A DNA stretch of 64,000 nt from Pinus tabuliformis (Eukaryota > Streptophyta > Pinopsida > Pinales > Pinaceae), in the NCBI GenBank assembly GCA_031772625.1, contig CM062805.1, positions 797,385,119 through 797,449,118 of the forward strand. Direction: 5' to 3'. The translations under genes and the position numbers were made by a program. This document shows, piece by piece, positions 44,655-57,720 of this stretch. The notes beneath the pieces are model-generated. The model saw only the letters and a program-made list of their open reading frames with translations, ran no database searches and was not told where the DNA came from. The number at the start of each line of letters is the position of its first letter. Position 1 is the stretch's first letter.

Positions 44655-47222
44655 GTCCATAAGCTATTTGTTAGATGTCCCCCGCTAAAACTTGACTCTT
44701 GTTGGTTGATGAAGACTTTGATCATTGTGCTGCATATCTCTATCAAATTCAAGTCTGCTTCTTTTCTTACTTGGAAAGTGGGATGGAAGATGAGATGAAG
44801 AAAAGTGATAAACTAACTGAATGAATTCAACCTCATACTGCAGTGGATGACCTTGTGGTTTAATCTCTTTGCTATTTTATAGCCTCTTTGGAATTTCAAC
44901 ATGGTATCTTCTTTCTACTTCTCTGTATAACCTGACCATACCACCAGTTGCTGCAAGAATAGTAGTATATGAGAGATCCATCTGAATACATCCTCCTAAA
45001 TCAATTGCAAACTTTCTGAAGAGAAGAATCCCCCACACATCTGGAACATCAATGATTGCTATGTCCATGGTGATAATCTTATATGGATAGTTTTCGAAGG
45101 AAACTTGTAAATCTTTAACGACACCAAGGATTTCAATCCTTTTCAAATTCATAGAGAAAATGTTATGATAAGGACTAAAAATCCTAAAATTTAACTAATC
45201 CATAACCTTCTTAGTCATAACATTCATTGAAGCACCAAAATATAGCATGCAATTATGAAGAAAATAGTCATTAATATCCAAGATGAGAAAGAAAGGTTGA
45301 TGATCCTCATTAGTCATGTGGAAATTCAAAATTCTTTAACTTAATTTCTTTGTCTTTTGGATGTGTATCAACCTTATCATGTTGGGCCATGCCTAAAGCC
45401 TTGAAGAATGCTTCCCTTTGAGAAGGAATCTTTAAGAGTTCAAGTATTGGGACAAACATTTTTATATTGTTAATCTATGCAACCCAATCAACTTTTACTC
45501 CCGATTTATACCTTTCATATGCAACCTATTTATTCTGACTTTTCGATAAGTGTAACCCTTACTTCTATCAATTTCCAGAATTTGTTCCTGAGATGGAGTT
45601 TCACCATATATTTGTGTGATAGGATACTTTTCATCACTAAAGTTATTCATTGCGAAGGAGGAGGAAATCATATTTGTGAAACGACATTCTTTGGGGGAAT
45701 TCTGACTTACATTATTTATTTGTTCATTTGTTGCTTCATCAAAGATTTTTATAGCAATAACACATGCACTTTTTTCATGGAAATTTCCACATGGTATGCA
45801 AAACAAGATAGGCTGATCAATAACATTCACAGACTCAAGAGGAGTAGGAGGTCTTTGGTCATTAGGATGATTCCTTCTTGGCCATTGGATTATCATTTCT
45901 TCTATTATTATTTTTGTTTTTAGGTTGGACATTTTGTGCTTGATTTCATTCCATTTGAATTAACCTAGACTGCATGGAACTTATTTGTTGAGCATGTTCA
46001 ATTCTCATTTCCTTAACCATTTGCGTTAATTATTTAATGAGATCATGCTCTACCTCAATTTCCTTTCCTTTACTCTTGATTGGTCCTCTTTCAAAACCAA
46101 GAATCTTTGACTTACTTGAAGCCTTCTTATCTTTCTATAATCCTCCTGTTGTATTTTGAGCAATAGTTAAATTGACAAGCTTTGTACATCTTATCTCATA
46201 TTGAGTGTCAAAACAAAAAGCATCAAGATATTGTTGTAACACTGTCTTGTAATCTTGATTCATGTCTCTGAGGATACCATTGAATCTTTGATTAAACTCT
46301 TCAATTGTATCATTTTCCCTTTTCTTGATGGAGATAAGTTATTTGACCAAATATTTACCTTCTCACTTGTCCTCATATTTATCTTTGAATGCAATAGTGA
46401 GAGCTTGCAAAGAATCAAAAGCGTTGCCAGGATTGTCATGAAACCATTGCAATGCATCTTCTTCTGATGTAAGGACAAATAGTCTCATTTTGACATATTC
46501 ATGATTGTATGCAGTTGCATGGGAATATCTTTGTATAGAAGTTGTGAAATTTTTTATGTGCAACTCAACACTGATTTCATTATTGCTTTGGGATGCTAGA
46601 AGCTTCTTCATAGTAGAGTCATCTGGGAGATCGCGAGGATACCCCTAAATGTTGGCAAAGCTGCAAGGCCTCTAATAATCCATGAAATTTGGATTGGTGG
46701 GATTAAGGAAAATCAAGTGGATATCAGGGAGGGCTTCCTATCTGAGAAAGATTAAATGCTTACTGGAATGTAATTTGTTTAATCGAGCTCTCAGAGCCTT
46801 TTTAGGATCGGGAGTGGGGTTAACCAAGCTACCAAGATTTCTTATAGAGTAAGCTCTTGTAAATGGAGTCACCACCCAAACATGAAACCAACTAAAACGT
46901 CCTAGTGCTAAAGGTGTAGATAGAGAAGATAAAAACATTAGTGGGATGACAAAAAATAAGGTGATGAAGAGATAAAGAGAAAATCACAATGGCACCAGAA
47001 AATGTGGCACTGATGAGATAAGGAATGATGAAATATGAAAGATTGTGAAGATGTCGTTGAAGCTTCAAAAATAAGATATCCCTGGAAACAACGCCAAAAA
47101 ATGTTGTGGCGTTGCTGGATCAAATGAAAAGGTGGAAAGATGAAAGAAATGATGGAAGATGAAAAAAAGTGTCTTGAGCACCATGGACAACAAAATATAT
47201 CCCTGACAATGACACCAAAAAA
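44655..47222 (-). pseudogene. gag-protease region of the large gypsy element
   Basis: Minus strand. Gag core at 46363-46611 (IKNFTTSIQRYSHATA, ALQWFHDNPGNAFDSLQALT). Knuckle-like CIPCGNFHEKSAC in 45495-45932. Retropepsin-side segment at 44877-45152 (DVWGILLFRKFAIDLGGCIQ, QMDLSYTTI, VRLYREVERRY), a pattern known from Tat/Athila polyproteins after the protease core. This order fits the 5' half of a gypsy polyprotein read leftward from the primer site. Broken in several places. Confidence 0.8.
47200..47222 (-). promoter_or_regulatory. Primer-binding site of the large gypsy element
   Basis: Minus strand TTTTTTGGTGTCATTGTCAG immediately after the LTR end ACAACA. It resembles the TGGCGCCGTTGCCGGGGA site (Asp-tRNA type) known from Athila and Tat elements, with several worn positions. 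A second, similar site lies at 47078-47099. Confidence 0.65.
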
Positions 47223-50200
47223 TGTTGTCACTCAGATTGTACATGTACTGTGACAATGACTCAGGTTGAGGGATGTCACTTTGATCCCCGACCTCTCAGT
47301 TCTAGCTGTCTCCCAACGACATGCTATTGGGGGTTGTCCCTATGAAATATATAAATGCAAGACTCGTTGGCAACAAACAAGTCCGGGAGACACGATTGAA
47401 TGGCCTAGCCACTTGGTTAGTTTTAGCAAATATTTTAATGATTATATTAAATTACTTATGATACCAGTGCCTTATGGAGTCAACTTACTTGCTTTAGATC
47501 GATTAAGGACTAGGCGACCAGATGAAAAACTATTGTTTGAATGCTTAACTATCCTATATGTTATGAAAATCCTATGACTCAGGTGTGATGCAAGAACCTT
47601 GATTGCTTTTAATTAGATGCCTATTCTAAGTGTATCCTTATTCTTAACTATTTTGAAGCTAGTCTCTAGAGTAGGTTGTGAGAAAAAATCCAAGGGGAAG
47701 CAAGCGGAGGCTTCATTAACAATACCTCCCCTTAGGTCCTAGCCACTTGATGCCTTCGACGCTGTAGAGACTGTGGCTCTGATGACTGCAAGGTCACTGT
47801 GTTAACCATTAAAGAGGTGTTAGGCTCCTCAAGCTATAGGAGAAAGGTGGTCCTATTATCTATGGACCAAGATTATGCTTGGAGGTAAGTTATTAATGCA
47901 AGACTAATTCTAGGATGAGATGCAAGATGAACGAGTGTTTCTTAAGGCAAAATTGTTTATGTTTCTTTGATTACTTAATTAAGATTAATCTCAAGTTATG
48001 ACAATAAGTACTTAATAATGGAAAATAAGAGACAATCTTAACCACAAGAATATGTGCCAACTTAACAAGTGCCAACAAGATACAAGAGATATCCATGATA
48101 TAGTTGCTCAAGTGTTTAAAATATAGATAACCAATATGCTCAAAATCAAGAAATGACGACAATGATAACAAGTAAAGAAACTAGAGCACTTATCCACTTA
48201 GAACAATTAGCCAATGAGATAATACAAAGTGCCAATGACAATTACTCAAAAGAGACAATAAGATTATCAATGTTCTTATACAATTAGAAGCCTTTTAAGA
48301 TATACCAACAAGATAATGCCAATATTGCAAATAGATTCCTCAATATCAATTGTTCAAGATATATTAGATATTTGATGCCAATGGAGTTTAAACACTTAAG
48401 ATATTTGATGCTCTTTTGAATACAATTAGAACAAGTTACTTCAAATTCTAATTAGAGTGATAGAAACAATTATATCTCCCAAAAATACAAGTGATGTAAC
48501 ACGAGATGCCTAAATAACCCAAACCATTCAACACAATGCTTTAGAGAGTGAGCTTATTAGTGAAAACTTATGACTTTAGAGATACAAAAAATCACAAGAG
48601 ACGAGAGTATTAGTATCCTTATCCAATAGCACAATAAAACAAATCTTTTCCACAATGAATTATTATAATATGAACAATAGAAGCCTTATGTCACTTATGT
48701 TCCAATTGCATTCAAATGAGCAGTGACTAAATGTATGACAACAATGAACTAACATTGAATTAGATTTAAACAATCCCAAATTATTTAATTCCTTAAGAGA
48801 AATTTAAATGAAGATGAAAACCATCAAAGGATGCTTAAGTCACTGCTACAGATCAAACCTTAAAATGCACTCAAAACAGAGATGACAGTCACCAAAATCA
48901 TGAAATTTCACCCAAACAAAAATGCCCAATTTGTCCAACGATTAGTTAGTGAAATTAGGAAACTTGTTGATGATTATAGGGCATTCAAATTAGATTCATT
49001 ACTATTGTTATGAATTGATTATCTTTCTAAATCAAAACAATGAGGAGATTTAAGGGTTTAGAGGGAAACCACGTAGGCCCTATGCCTAGAAAATGACTAG
49101 AAGAGCTGCCCACAAATTTTCCAAGAGAAAGGCTACTTGAAACCACAAGAATTTGACCAATACCTCTGCAAAATGTCAAATGTTAGGTTTGGAAAAATCA
49201 ATGATCCAAATCCTTGAGGAAAATGAGGCTAAAATGGTCAAATAATGGAAATTCTTGGCCTTGGGAGGATAGCGTTGGGGTGGAGAAGAGCTATAAGGGA
49301 GGACGCAAGGGCTGAGAGGCCTTAGAGGGCTTCCACAAGCCTTAAAGAGGACAACAGATTAGGGAGGAACCGAAGGGTAGCGATAGGGGAGGAGGCAGGG
49401 ATAGGCAAGCCGAGGGGGATAGGCTCATGACAGGGGCTAGGGAGGAAAAGGGAAGGCAATGAAGGGAAGGAGAGGAGCCTTAAGGCCTTCAGATAAGGCT
49501 AAGAAGGCAAGTGGGGGCCGAAAGAGGAAAGAAAATGGTAATAGAGGGCTAGAGGGAGGCCTTTTAGGCCTACGATCAGGGTGAGAGAGGCAGGATGATG
49601 CCCTCAAAGGTCTGCAACTCTTTCTCAAGGGCAAACAATAAGGTATCTAAGGCCAATCTAGGCCTTTGACTTAGCTAAAGAGGGAAAGAGGGTTGCGGCT
49701 AGGGTAAACTAAGCCCTGGAAACCCAAAAAAATATTCAAACCTTTGAAAAAAAAATATTTTTTCTTTAGACATCCAAAATTTTCCATTAAAAGTTTCTTG
49801 AAGGTTGATAACTTCTCCTTGGGCTTGAGCGTTGAGGTTGGAGGAGAAATAGATGGTGGATCTTGCCTTCCTAGGCTTAGATCTACCTCTAGAAACCCTT
49901 ACAAAAATATTCCAAGGCTTTAAACCCTTGAAACACTTGAAACCCTTGAAAATATTCATATCTAGCTTGAAGCTCACCTGCACAAATAAAAAGAAGAATA
50001 CCCAAAACCCAAATATATACAAAATTTGAAAAATAAACCCCAAACCCCAGTCGCTGCAAAATAAGGGTTAGAAAAAATTATTCTATAAAAATAGTTTACA
50101 AGTTATATACATATATACAATGCTTGTGAAAAATAAATATTTTTAAATATTTTTTTAAATGACGAGTGATGACGATAGATCAAATATTTTTCGAAAGTTA

Positions 50201-51664
50201 TGGTATTTACCAATGTCTTAGTGAAGTAATAAAACCAAACAAAATTCTCGGTGTCTAAACAAGGTCGACTTTCCTCCAAAGTCTGTGAACTTGGAGCTCA
50301 AGGGTCAGGGAACCTGCAAACTCTATATATTTTCTTCAAGAAAACTTGTTAGACATATGGCAATTCAAACCACTTAAGATAGACCCATAATCTACTAATA
50401 GAATGTTCTCATCACCATCTAATGAATAAACAAGCTTATCAAATTTTAAGCACAATATAGGAAAGCACATACCCAACACATACCACAGATCATGAGACAA
50501 TGAACACCCTGAACTGAACCCCAAAGTATTTTATTATGATATTTCAAATGTTCCCAGCAGATCAGTGGAACAAAACCAACGTTACAGAATTACATTGACT
50601 AGACTTAGAACTTTCATCATAGTCACTTGAGAAGCAAATGGCTTCTAATTTATAGATAAATCATCCAAGTAGAAAATAACGACAACTTGGTTTGATCCTC
50701 ATCAAAGTAATCTCGACCGTTGATAAATAATAGATCATATTTTAATATTTGCCACCAATTTTGTTTTTTTGAGGAATTTTTATGAAAAACCATTTTTTTG
50801 TTATTCCAAAAATTGTTTTATTGGATTGATTTCCTAAAAAAATTGACTTTGACTTAACCACCAAGGTGCAAGGGCTCAATTTTTCTCAAAATATCCATTT
50901 TTTCCTTGGTGGGGGATCCCCAAAAAATAACCTTTTTTTGACCCACAATTTTTTTTGGTTATTTTCCACTTGGAGAAATCAATTTCTCTAGAATTTATTT
51001 TTTGACTCTAAATTAATTAATTGTCTGGCTTATGATTTAGTTTTATTTTGCCAGAAAAATTAATTAATTGAAACTTAAGGGGATCAATTATTTTTCTACC
51101 CTCAAAAACTTTAGCCATGGTGTCTGATTGTGAGGGACCATGCACAAAAATATTTTCTCTATTAGATATTACAAATTCAACCCTTAAAGGGGGAATACCC
51201 ATTCGATATAGTCCCTCATAATATTTACCCAATTTTGCGACATAATATGATATAATAGACCAAGTGATATGTAATAAAATAATTTATCCAAATAGCTTAA
51301 ATTATTCCCAAATCATTTTTACAATAGACTTGACTAAAAAGAATAGGACTCACCTAAGCCTTTGTCAATAAATTCCACCCTAGCTTTGGGGTTTAAGCTG
51401 GATGAAAAAACTTTTCCGATTATCTGTGTTTCAAAATACACATAATTTGGTGAGACAAAAAAACCTCATAGGATGAAATTCGTTGCAAAAATCATAGGAT
51501 TACCTAGGTTGTTACATAATTAAATGGTCGTACTAGCATAATTTACATTACAATTTGTAGATATTGGGTTTACAATGACATATGAATTCCCTGGCTAATG
51601 ATTCTAAACCTTGAAAACTTTTGTACAACTGCTTCCTTGGAATTGTGATAGAATAGGTGCAACA
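47223..51664 (-). repeat. 5' LTR of the large gypsy element (4.4 kb)
   Basis: 4,442 bp, starting TGTTGTCACTCAG on the plus strand and ending AGGTGCAACA. It aligns in blocks with 32170-39858 and with solo LTR J. It is AT-rich with a purine-rich, GC-richer block around 49260-49700. The segment at about 47800-48610 has no counterpart in the sister LTR. Such a long LTR is rare outside Tat/Ogre-type lineages. No LTR-encoded protein recognised. Confidence 0.82.
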
Positions 51665-52300
51665 ATCCCCCTCGCATATGCCAAAACATTGACAAAGAGC
51701 TACCTCATTATCAAAAACACATTTATAATGATTTTCCTAAAGCATAAACAAAGCAGAGATCCTCTTACAGTTCCAAAGGCTATTGAAAGGAGAGTCCATT
51801 AAAGCCATGAAGTCACCAAACAAAATTGCATGCCAGTGCACTCGCCCTTGAATAAGAGGTAAATTCTATATTGGACATGATATTAACAACTCTTGGAAAT
51901 TTGGAAATCCCACAACATATGTTCAACATTTTAGAATAGTAGCAGATAGGGCATAGTGCAAGGGAAAGACATCTTTTCATGGAGCCTTGGAAAGAAGGAC
52001 CTAATATATAACTAGCCACATAAACATGTGTAGCTCATAGACACCCACAATATGTTTCTATGTGCTTGTCATTGATGTCAACCCAAGAAAATAGAAGATG
52101 GCTCGACTTTGATGACTAGTATGTCATGGAAAATCATTGTTTTTTGATTTCGGATCATATTTGTTGGATTCTCCTCGTCGAGCCAATTCTGGCAGTATGT
52201 GGCATGCCTAGAGAGACCTAATGGTTTGTGAGTTATGCTTGTTTGAAGACAAAGGATCCAATTTGTGGGTAAAAAGCCCAAAGGATGATGAAGTGGCACC
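51665..52300 (-). pseudogene. LINE-like C-terminal coding relic
   Basis: Minus strand. A Cys pair (LCPICYYSK) followed, in the next register, by NVEHMLWDFQ resembles the zinc-binding tail of plant LINE reverse transcriptases (C-x2-C ... H). Further on, LWNCKRISALFML and ENHYKCVFDNEV resemble the aromatic C-terminal end of such ORFs. At least one frameshift and one in-frame TAG (51737-51739, where the family tends to have Trp) break it. The frame runs on into 32069-32164 beyond the gypsy element. Only motif-level similarity supports it. Confidence 0.4.
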
Positions 52301-53750
52301 CTACGTTGGCCAACACAATATAATCATGAAAATAGGTGTTTTTATCAAATGTCTATCATTAAAATATTGCATGGAGGGTCTCAAAGATTAATTTTTGAAT
52401 TTATGAACCATGTAGAAATTTTGTTTCAAGTAAAAATATTAAAACTTGATTCCTAAGGGTAGGTGACCTCATTCCTTGGGATTTAAGATTTCAAAATTAA
52501 AATGTTAAATTGTGAATCTCCCTCCAAAATAGAACCTTTGATTAACCCTTATGAGCCCCTCCAAAATCTATAAAATGGATTAAATATCTGGACCTCCAAG
52601 GATATGAACTTGATGAATATTTCTTGAAGAGTCTTGCTCTGAAACTATCTCGGCCCTATGGAGGAAGGACATATCAATTGAGAGGCTTGGGATTTTGGTT
52701 CTTGTTTCAATCTGGGACTGGGTTTCTATATTTCTCTTTGTAGGTCTCGTCCATTGAGCACAATATTTATCATCTTAGGACCATCGAAGGAGATTTTAGG
52801 CATGATATGAAGGATGTGAGAATTAAGAAAGTAACCTACCAGGACTAGTGAAGATAGAATAGTAAGATCTCATACACCATCTCTATGTGACCATAATCGT
52901 ACAAATTCTAGAACATGTATGCGACTCTAAGCATAAGGACTTGTTGTACCATTTAAGGCCCGAAGATATGAGCATAAGAAATCTTTTTCAATGGTTTGAA
53001 ACTCCAGTGAATTAAGTATGAACACTGGCATCAATATGTAGCTTGAATTCTTGTAATGGTTTTGATAATTATAAACATTAGGACTTCGAATTTACATTTT
53101 CCCGAGGCACCAAAGTGAATTTTTTGTAGGCTGGTATAGCCTTGAGGTGTGGGGACCAATTATCTATGGTTGATCCTCCAAACATATGGAATTTTGATGG
53201 TTAATTTGTTGAAGCACTGCCATTATTTCATGACCGTGACTCCTTTAGAAGTCCAAATATCTAAGGTTAAGTAGCCTCCATTGCCAGGGAAGAAGCATGA
53301 GAGATGGTTGAATTTTGAAGTTTACAAGTGTGAATTTCATGTCAATTTTTTGTCAGGAATATTTCAAGACTGTTTGGCCTCATTGACTAAAAGACATCTT
53401 CAGTGAAATATAAATTGCGATATTTGCATGTCCGTGGCCCAATCAAATAGTCCTTAGGCAAACTTAAGATACATGTATATATATGTGTTTTCTAAGTTGA
53501 CCTTGTGACCTATAAGTATTGAAGTAGTAGCTTTAAAATTTAGGCCCTGTCATAGTGAAGTGTTGTTACAATTCACAATTCATAGGTATGTTGTAGTTCT
53601 ACAATTATTAAATCGTGTCCCTACAAGTCAATACATTGCTTGAAATTTTCTGGGCATACAAGAATCTGTGGAGGTATAAGTGTACAATTATGAAGTTTTT
53701 TTTTAATCCTTAGTATGTTGAAATTCAAACTTGTACAAATATTATATGTT
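52301..53750. other. Unassigned AT-rich stretch
   Basis: About 1.45 kb between the LINE-like relic and copia element K. No long frame, LTR end or known motif was recognised on either strand. It may hold more of the degraded LINE-like ORF, since that relic should extend rightward, but I could not see RT motifs. Confidence 0.4.
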
Positions 53751-54795
53751 TGTTGGCTTAATTTGGTGGTGAGGGTTGATTGTTAGCAATAAAGGTTTCT
53801 ATAGTTATAACACAATTTACTGAAGAAGTTCTTGTTAGCAGTAGGGAGTCTGGAAGCAACAGAGTCTCATTTATGTCGCAGTTAGGGATTGAATTTTCAT
53901 ACTTGTGAAATATGAATTTTCTTTCATAAATAAGTAGACTCATTAGTATTGTGAACACTTGTGGTGTAAGGGTTTTCAACAGTAAGGATAACAATCTTAT
54001 CTTGACTACAATAGTCTCATTATTCTTGGTAAGAGCTTCATCATTGTGTAATGGTTTTATCATTAATTTGCAGTAAAGGGTTTCATCTTCAATCATTGTG
54101 CAACAGTGAGGTCTCTTCCAATCATCTTTCAACCATATAGAAACAAGGTTTACACTATCCAACAATTTTGGTAACGGTCTGTTTTAGTTTGGTTTTAGTG
54201 TTATATCAATTGTATCAGTCTATCATTGTATGTGGGTCATTATCCCTAGTACGAGAGCCCACAATTTTTACATAAGTATACTCATTGTAAGTGGGTCATT
54301 GTCCTGGTACACGAGCCCACTATAGTTGTCAAGTTCATTATCATTTTCTTTCATGGTGGTTGGGTGCTGCTTGGCAGGTGGTTGAAGTCACCTTCAGGTT
54401 GGATCATAAGAACACTTTAGGGTGGTAGAGTGGTGCTAGGGTAAGTTGGAGCTTGCTAGGGTGTTGGAGCATCATTTCGACAATTGTTGATAAAACCAGG
54501 GCGTTGGAGTGTCCTTCTAGTTGGACTGGAAAATTAAATGCTTTTCTAAAGTACTGGGGAGTTGGGGCTTCCCTTTCAGTTAGAGTTGAAGCATTTGATG
54601 TACTCACATAATTATTAGAAAAAAGTTTGGTGGTTTTTTTCCTGGAGGCAATTTCCACCTAAAAATTTTGTTGTCTATTGTCTATTACTTGTTTTATGCT
54701 TTGAATTAATGTTGTAGATTAATTAATGCTCTAAAAAAATTAATAAGTTACTAATTGCTAAGAAACACTGATTCAAACTCTTAGTATTTCCAACA
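53751..54795 (+). repeat. Probable 5' LTR of element K
   Basis: The right end is firm: TTTCCAACA followed two bases later by the primer site TGGTATCAGAGC (54798-54809). The left end, TGTTGGCTT at 53751, is inferred because it mirrors the CCAACA end. No second LTR is in the window to confirm it. It contains a 39-40-bp repeat at 54223-54262 and 54282-54320. Confidence 0.6.
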
Positions 54796-54797
54796 AT

Positions 54798-54809
54798 TGG
54801 TATCAGAGC
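54798..54809 (+). promoter_or_regulatory. Primer-binding site of K
   Basis: TGGTATCAGAGC, an exact match to the initiator-Met tRNA primer consensus, two bases after the LTR end and 38 bases before the gag start at 54848. Confidence 0.9.
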
Positions 54810-54847
54810 AAGTTCTTCACTAGCAGTTCAATAACTGGAAGGAGGTC

Positions 54848-55884
54848 ATGGAGTGGAATAAGTTGGGAATTATAGTACTTAATGGGAACAACTATGCATT
54901 ATGGACTGGAAAGATGAAGGCATATCTTCAAGCACAAGGATTTGATGTTTGCAACGTTGTATTGACCAAATACAAAGAACCTTCGACTCGTCCTTCCGAT
55001 AATGATGACCAAAGGCTTTACGAAAGCTATGGTAAGCAAAATATGCCCTCATGAATGGTGTGTCAAATTCTATATATGTCAAAATAATGCATTGCAAATA
55101 AGCAAAAAAAAATTGGGACAAGTTTCAAAATATATATGAAGGAGACAAGAAGGTGAAGGAGGCCAAGCTCCAGTCCCACGAAGGTCAATTTGAATAGTTG
55201 AAAATGAAAGAAGAGGAAAAAATTGCAGCTTACTTTCTCCGTGTTGATGAAATAGTGAATGATATAGAAGCATTGGGAGAACCAATGTATAACAAGGTTG
55301 TTGTCAGAAAGGTACTAATATCTCTTCCAGAGAGGTTCAATGCTAAAGTCTCTATGCTAAAAGAAAGATATGATTTGGGAAATATCATCATGGACCAATT
55401 ACATGGAATACTTATGGCATACAAAATGATGAAAGAGCAAGAAAATCCATCTAATTGAGAAGCAAAATTCACATCATCCAAGAAGACCAGGAGAAACAAA
55501 CAATAATCAAGACCAAACTCTAGTTGTTGTGAAGACGAAGAATACTTAGATGAAGAAATTACTAACTTTGTGAGAAAGTTGAAAAGAGAAACAAGTAAGT
55601 TCAAAAGTAAAATTCCATTAATATGTTTCAATTGTGGTAAGATTGGTCACTTTGCATCTAAATATCCTCATAAGAAATATGGTAATGAAGATGAAGCACC
55701 TGGGAAGAAGGGTCAAAGAAGATTCAAAAAGCAAGGTAAAAAGAAAGTACTTAAGAAAAACATTTTCTCTAAAGAAGACAACTCCTCATCTGAAGAAGAG
55801 ACTGATTGTGACAAAGAAAATGACACAGAAAGAGTGTTATTCATGGCTAGGGACAACAAGAAGGAAGCACTTGAAGAAGAATAG
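54848..55884 (+). pseudogene. gag of copia element K with CCHC knuckle
   Basis: It starts MEWNKLGIIVLNGNNYALWT, the standard opening of copia gag (N-Y-x-x-W). The UBN2 part continues with MKMKEEEKIAAYFLRVDEIV, LGEPMYNKVVVRKVLISLP and RFNAKVSMLKE. The zinc knuckle CFNCGKIGHFASKYP lies at about 55624-55670, followed by a lysine-rich, then acidic serine tract. The protein would package element RNA. Broken in a few places. Confidence 0.9.
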
Positions 55885-56819
55885 GGAGATGAAGAAGATA
55901 TGGACGTGATTGAATTTCAAAACGAGATGGTCAGAGTTATAAATGACCTTAAGGTTGAAAGAGGAAACATAAATTCTCTAGAAGCTGAATTAAAAGAAGT
56001 AAAAGAACATGCTAGATGCTTGAAAAAGAAGAATGAAAAATCAAATGAAACCATAATAAGCCTTAAGGTATAGTTGGAAGAAGCTAGAAAAATTCAAGAA
56101 TCACTCAGAAGAAAATTGGAAGAAAGAAACAAGGCAAGGGAATATCTAGAAATAGAGATAATTTCTCTACGAAAGAAAGCACAAAGAAGAAATGTTTAGC
56201 TAAACTTTGCAAATAGCTCCAGAGCTTTGGATGAGCTCATCAACAATCAAAGACTGCATAGTGATAGGACAATATTAGGCTACAAGGAAACATTCGTATA
56301 AGGCTCGACCTCCTCCATGACAGAAAAGGAAGATAGACAAAAATATTATGCAAAAATTACTAGAGGATCTATTGAGAAGGAAAAAGGTTTCCCAACAGAA
56401 CAAAAGGTTCAAGATCAACATGAAGGTTATTGGAGAACAATTCCATGAAGAAGGTCTCCCCCTCTGAGGTATCAAACCATCTTTCTTGGTGTGTGTTATT
56501 CTTGTGGAAATTTTGGACATAAAGATGTCAATTTCCAGGCCTATGATAAGAGCAGAAGCAACTCTAGAAAGTTTGCCAGAAATAATTATCCCAAAACACC
56601 CGGGAAGATTATAGACAAAACTACAAAAGGTTTGTATGTTTAAGCAATGAATTAGAATTCCATAAGTGCAACAGATTTGGACATTTGGCTAAATATTGCA
56701 GGCTAAGCGCTCCCCCAATGGAATCATAACAAAATCAAAATGCTCAGGTCAGGAGGAAGAAAATTGAGAGATGCACACTTGCCCTAAAATCCCAAAGAAA
56801 TAAGAATGTGTGGTATGTT

Positions 56820-57720
56820 GTTAGTGGCTACTAAATGCACATGACTAGAGACAAGAATAAATTCATTTCTTTGAAAGAAGAAAATGATAGATCTACAAAC
56901 GTTATAGGAACATTCACAGTCAACCTTGGAGGCAAGGATGCTACAACAAAGGATGTGCTTCTCATTGAAAATATGAATCATAGTTTGCTAAGTGTAAATC
57001 AAATGTGTGATAAGGGACACACACTGCTCTTTGACTCAAAGAAATGTGAAATAAGGAGAGAGAAATCTGACAACCTAGTGGCCAATGCAACTAGAACTCC
57101 AAACAACATATACACTTTAGAAGAGATTGTTAACAAAGGTTGTTTCTTCGCAAAATAAGATGAAAGTTGGCTCTAGCACAGACGAATGGGACAAATAAAA
57201 ATTGACAATCTTGTCAAAATTAGTAAAAAGGAGGTTGTGAGATAAATGCTGCATATTTCGAAACCAATCAACACAACATGTAAACATTTTAGGCATGGAA
57301 AACAAACAAGAGTTGAATTCAAGGCCAAGGTCCGAACATTCTATGTCAAAACCATTAGAACTGATACACACTAAGCTATATGGACCAATGAAGACTAAAG
57401 GACCAGATGGTGAACAATACTTCATGCTAATGATTGATGATTATACCAGGATGACAAAAATCAGCTTTTTGAAGAAAAAGTACGAAGCATTTGAATGTTT
57501 CATAATCTACAAGGAAGTGGTTGAAAATGAAACTAATTTGAAGATCAAATGTTTGATATTGGATAATGATGGAGAATTCACATCCAAATAATTTCAACAC
57601 TTTTGTGAGAAACATGGAATAAAGAGGTAGTTATCAACAACTAGGACATCACAACAAAATGGAGTCGTTGAAAGGAAAAATAGAACAATAAAAGAAATGG
57701 TGAGAATAATTTTGAATGAT
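56820..57720 (+). pseudogene. Protease-linker and integrase of copia element K
   Basis: The stretch MHMTRDKNKFISLKEEND, then DVLLIENMNHSLLSVNQMCD is the protease/pre-integrase linker. The integrase core has LIHTKLYGPM, YFMLMIDDYTRM, LDNDGEFTSK and QQNGVVERKNRTIKEMV, giving the D, D, E positions. Frames are broken between these parts. Confidence 0.88.

Larger units (their letters stand above)
32170..51664 (-). mobile_element. Large Tat/Athila-like Ty3/gypsy element with nested insertions
   Basis: One minus-strand element: 5' LTR 47223-51664, Asp-tRNA-like primer site beside it, gag and protease remains (44877-46611), internal remnant down to 39859, 3' LTR 32170-39858. The target repeats atcct (32165-32169) and atccc (51665-51669) differ at one base. 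Without its nested guests (F2, and the copia pieces at 40179-44654) it is about 10.9 kb. LTRs of about 3.6 and 4.4 kb are far above the usual 0.3-2 kb. Pol is mostly gone, and several breaks plus LTR divergence make it an old fossil. Confidence 0.82.

Noticed and set aside
45477-45923. 148-residue plus-strand ORF
   Set aside because: Antisense to the gag-protease region of the large gypsy element; no domain, leucine/phenylalanine-rich shadow.
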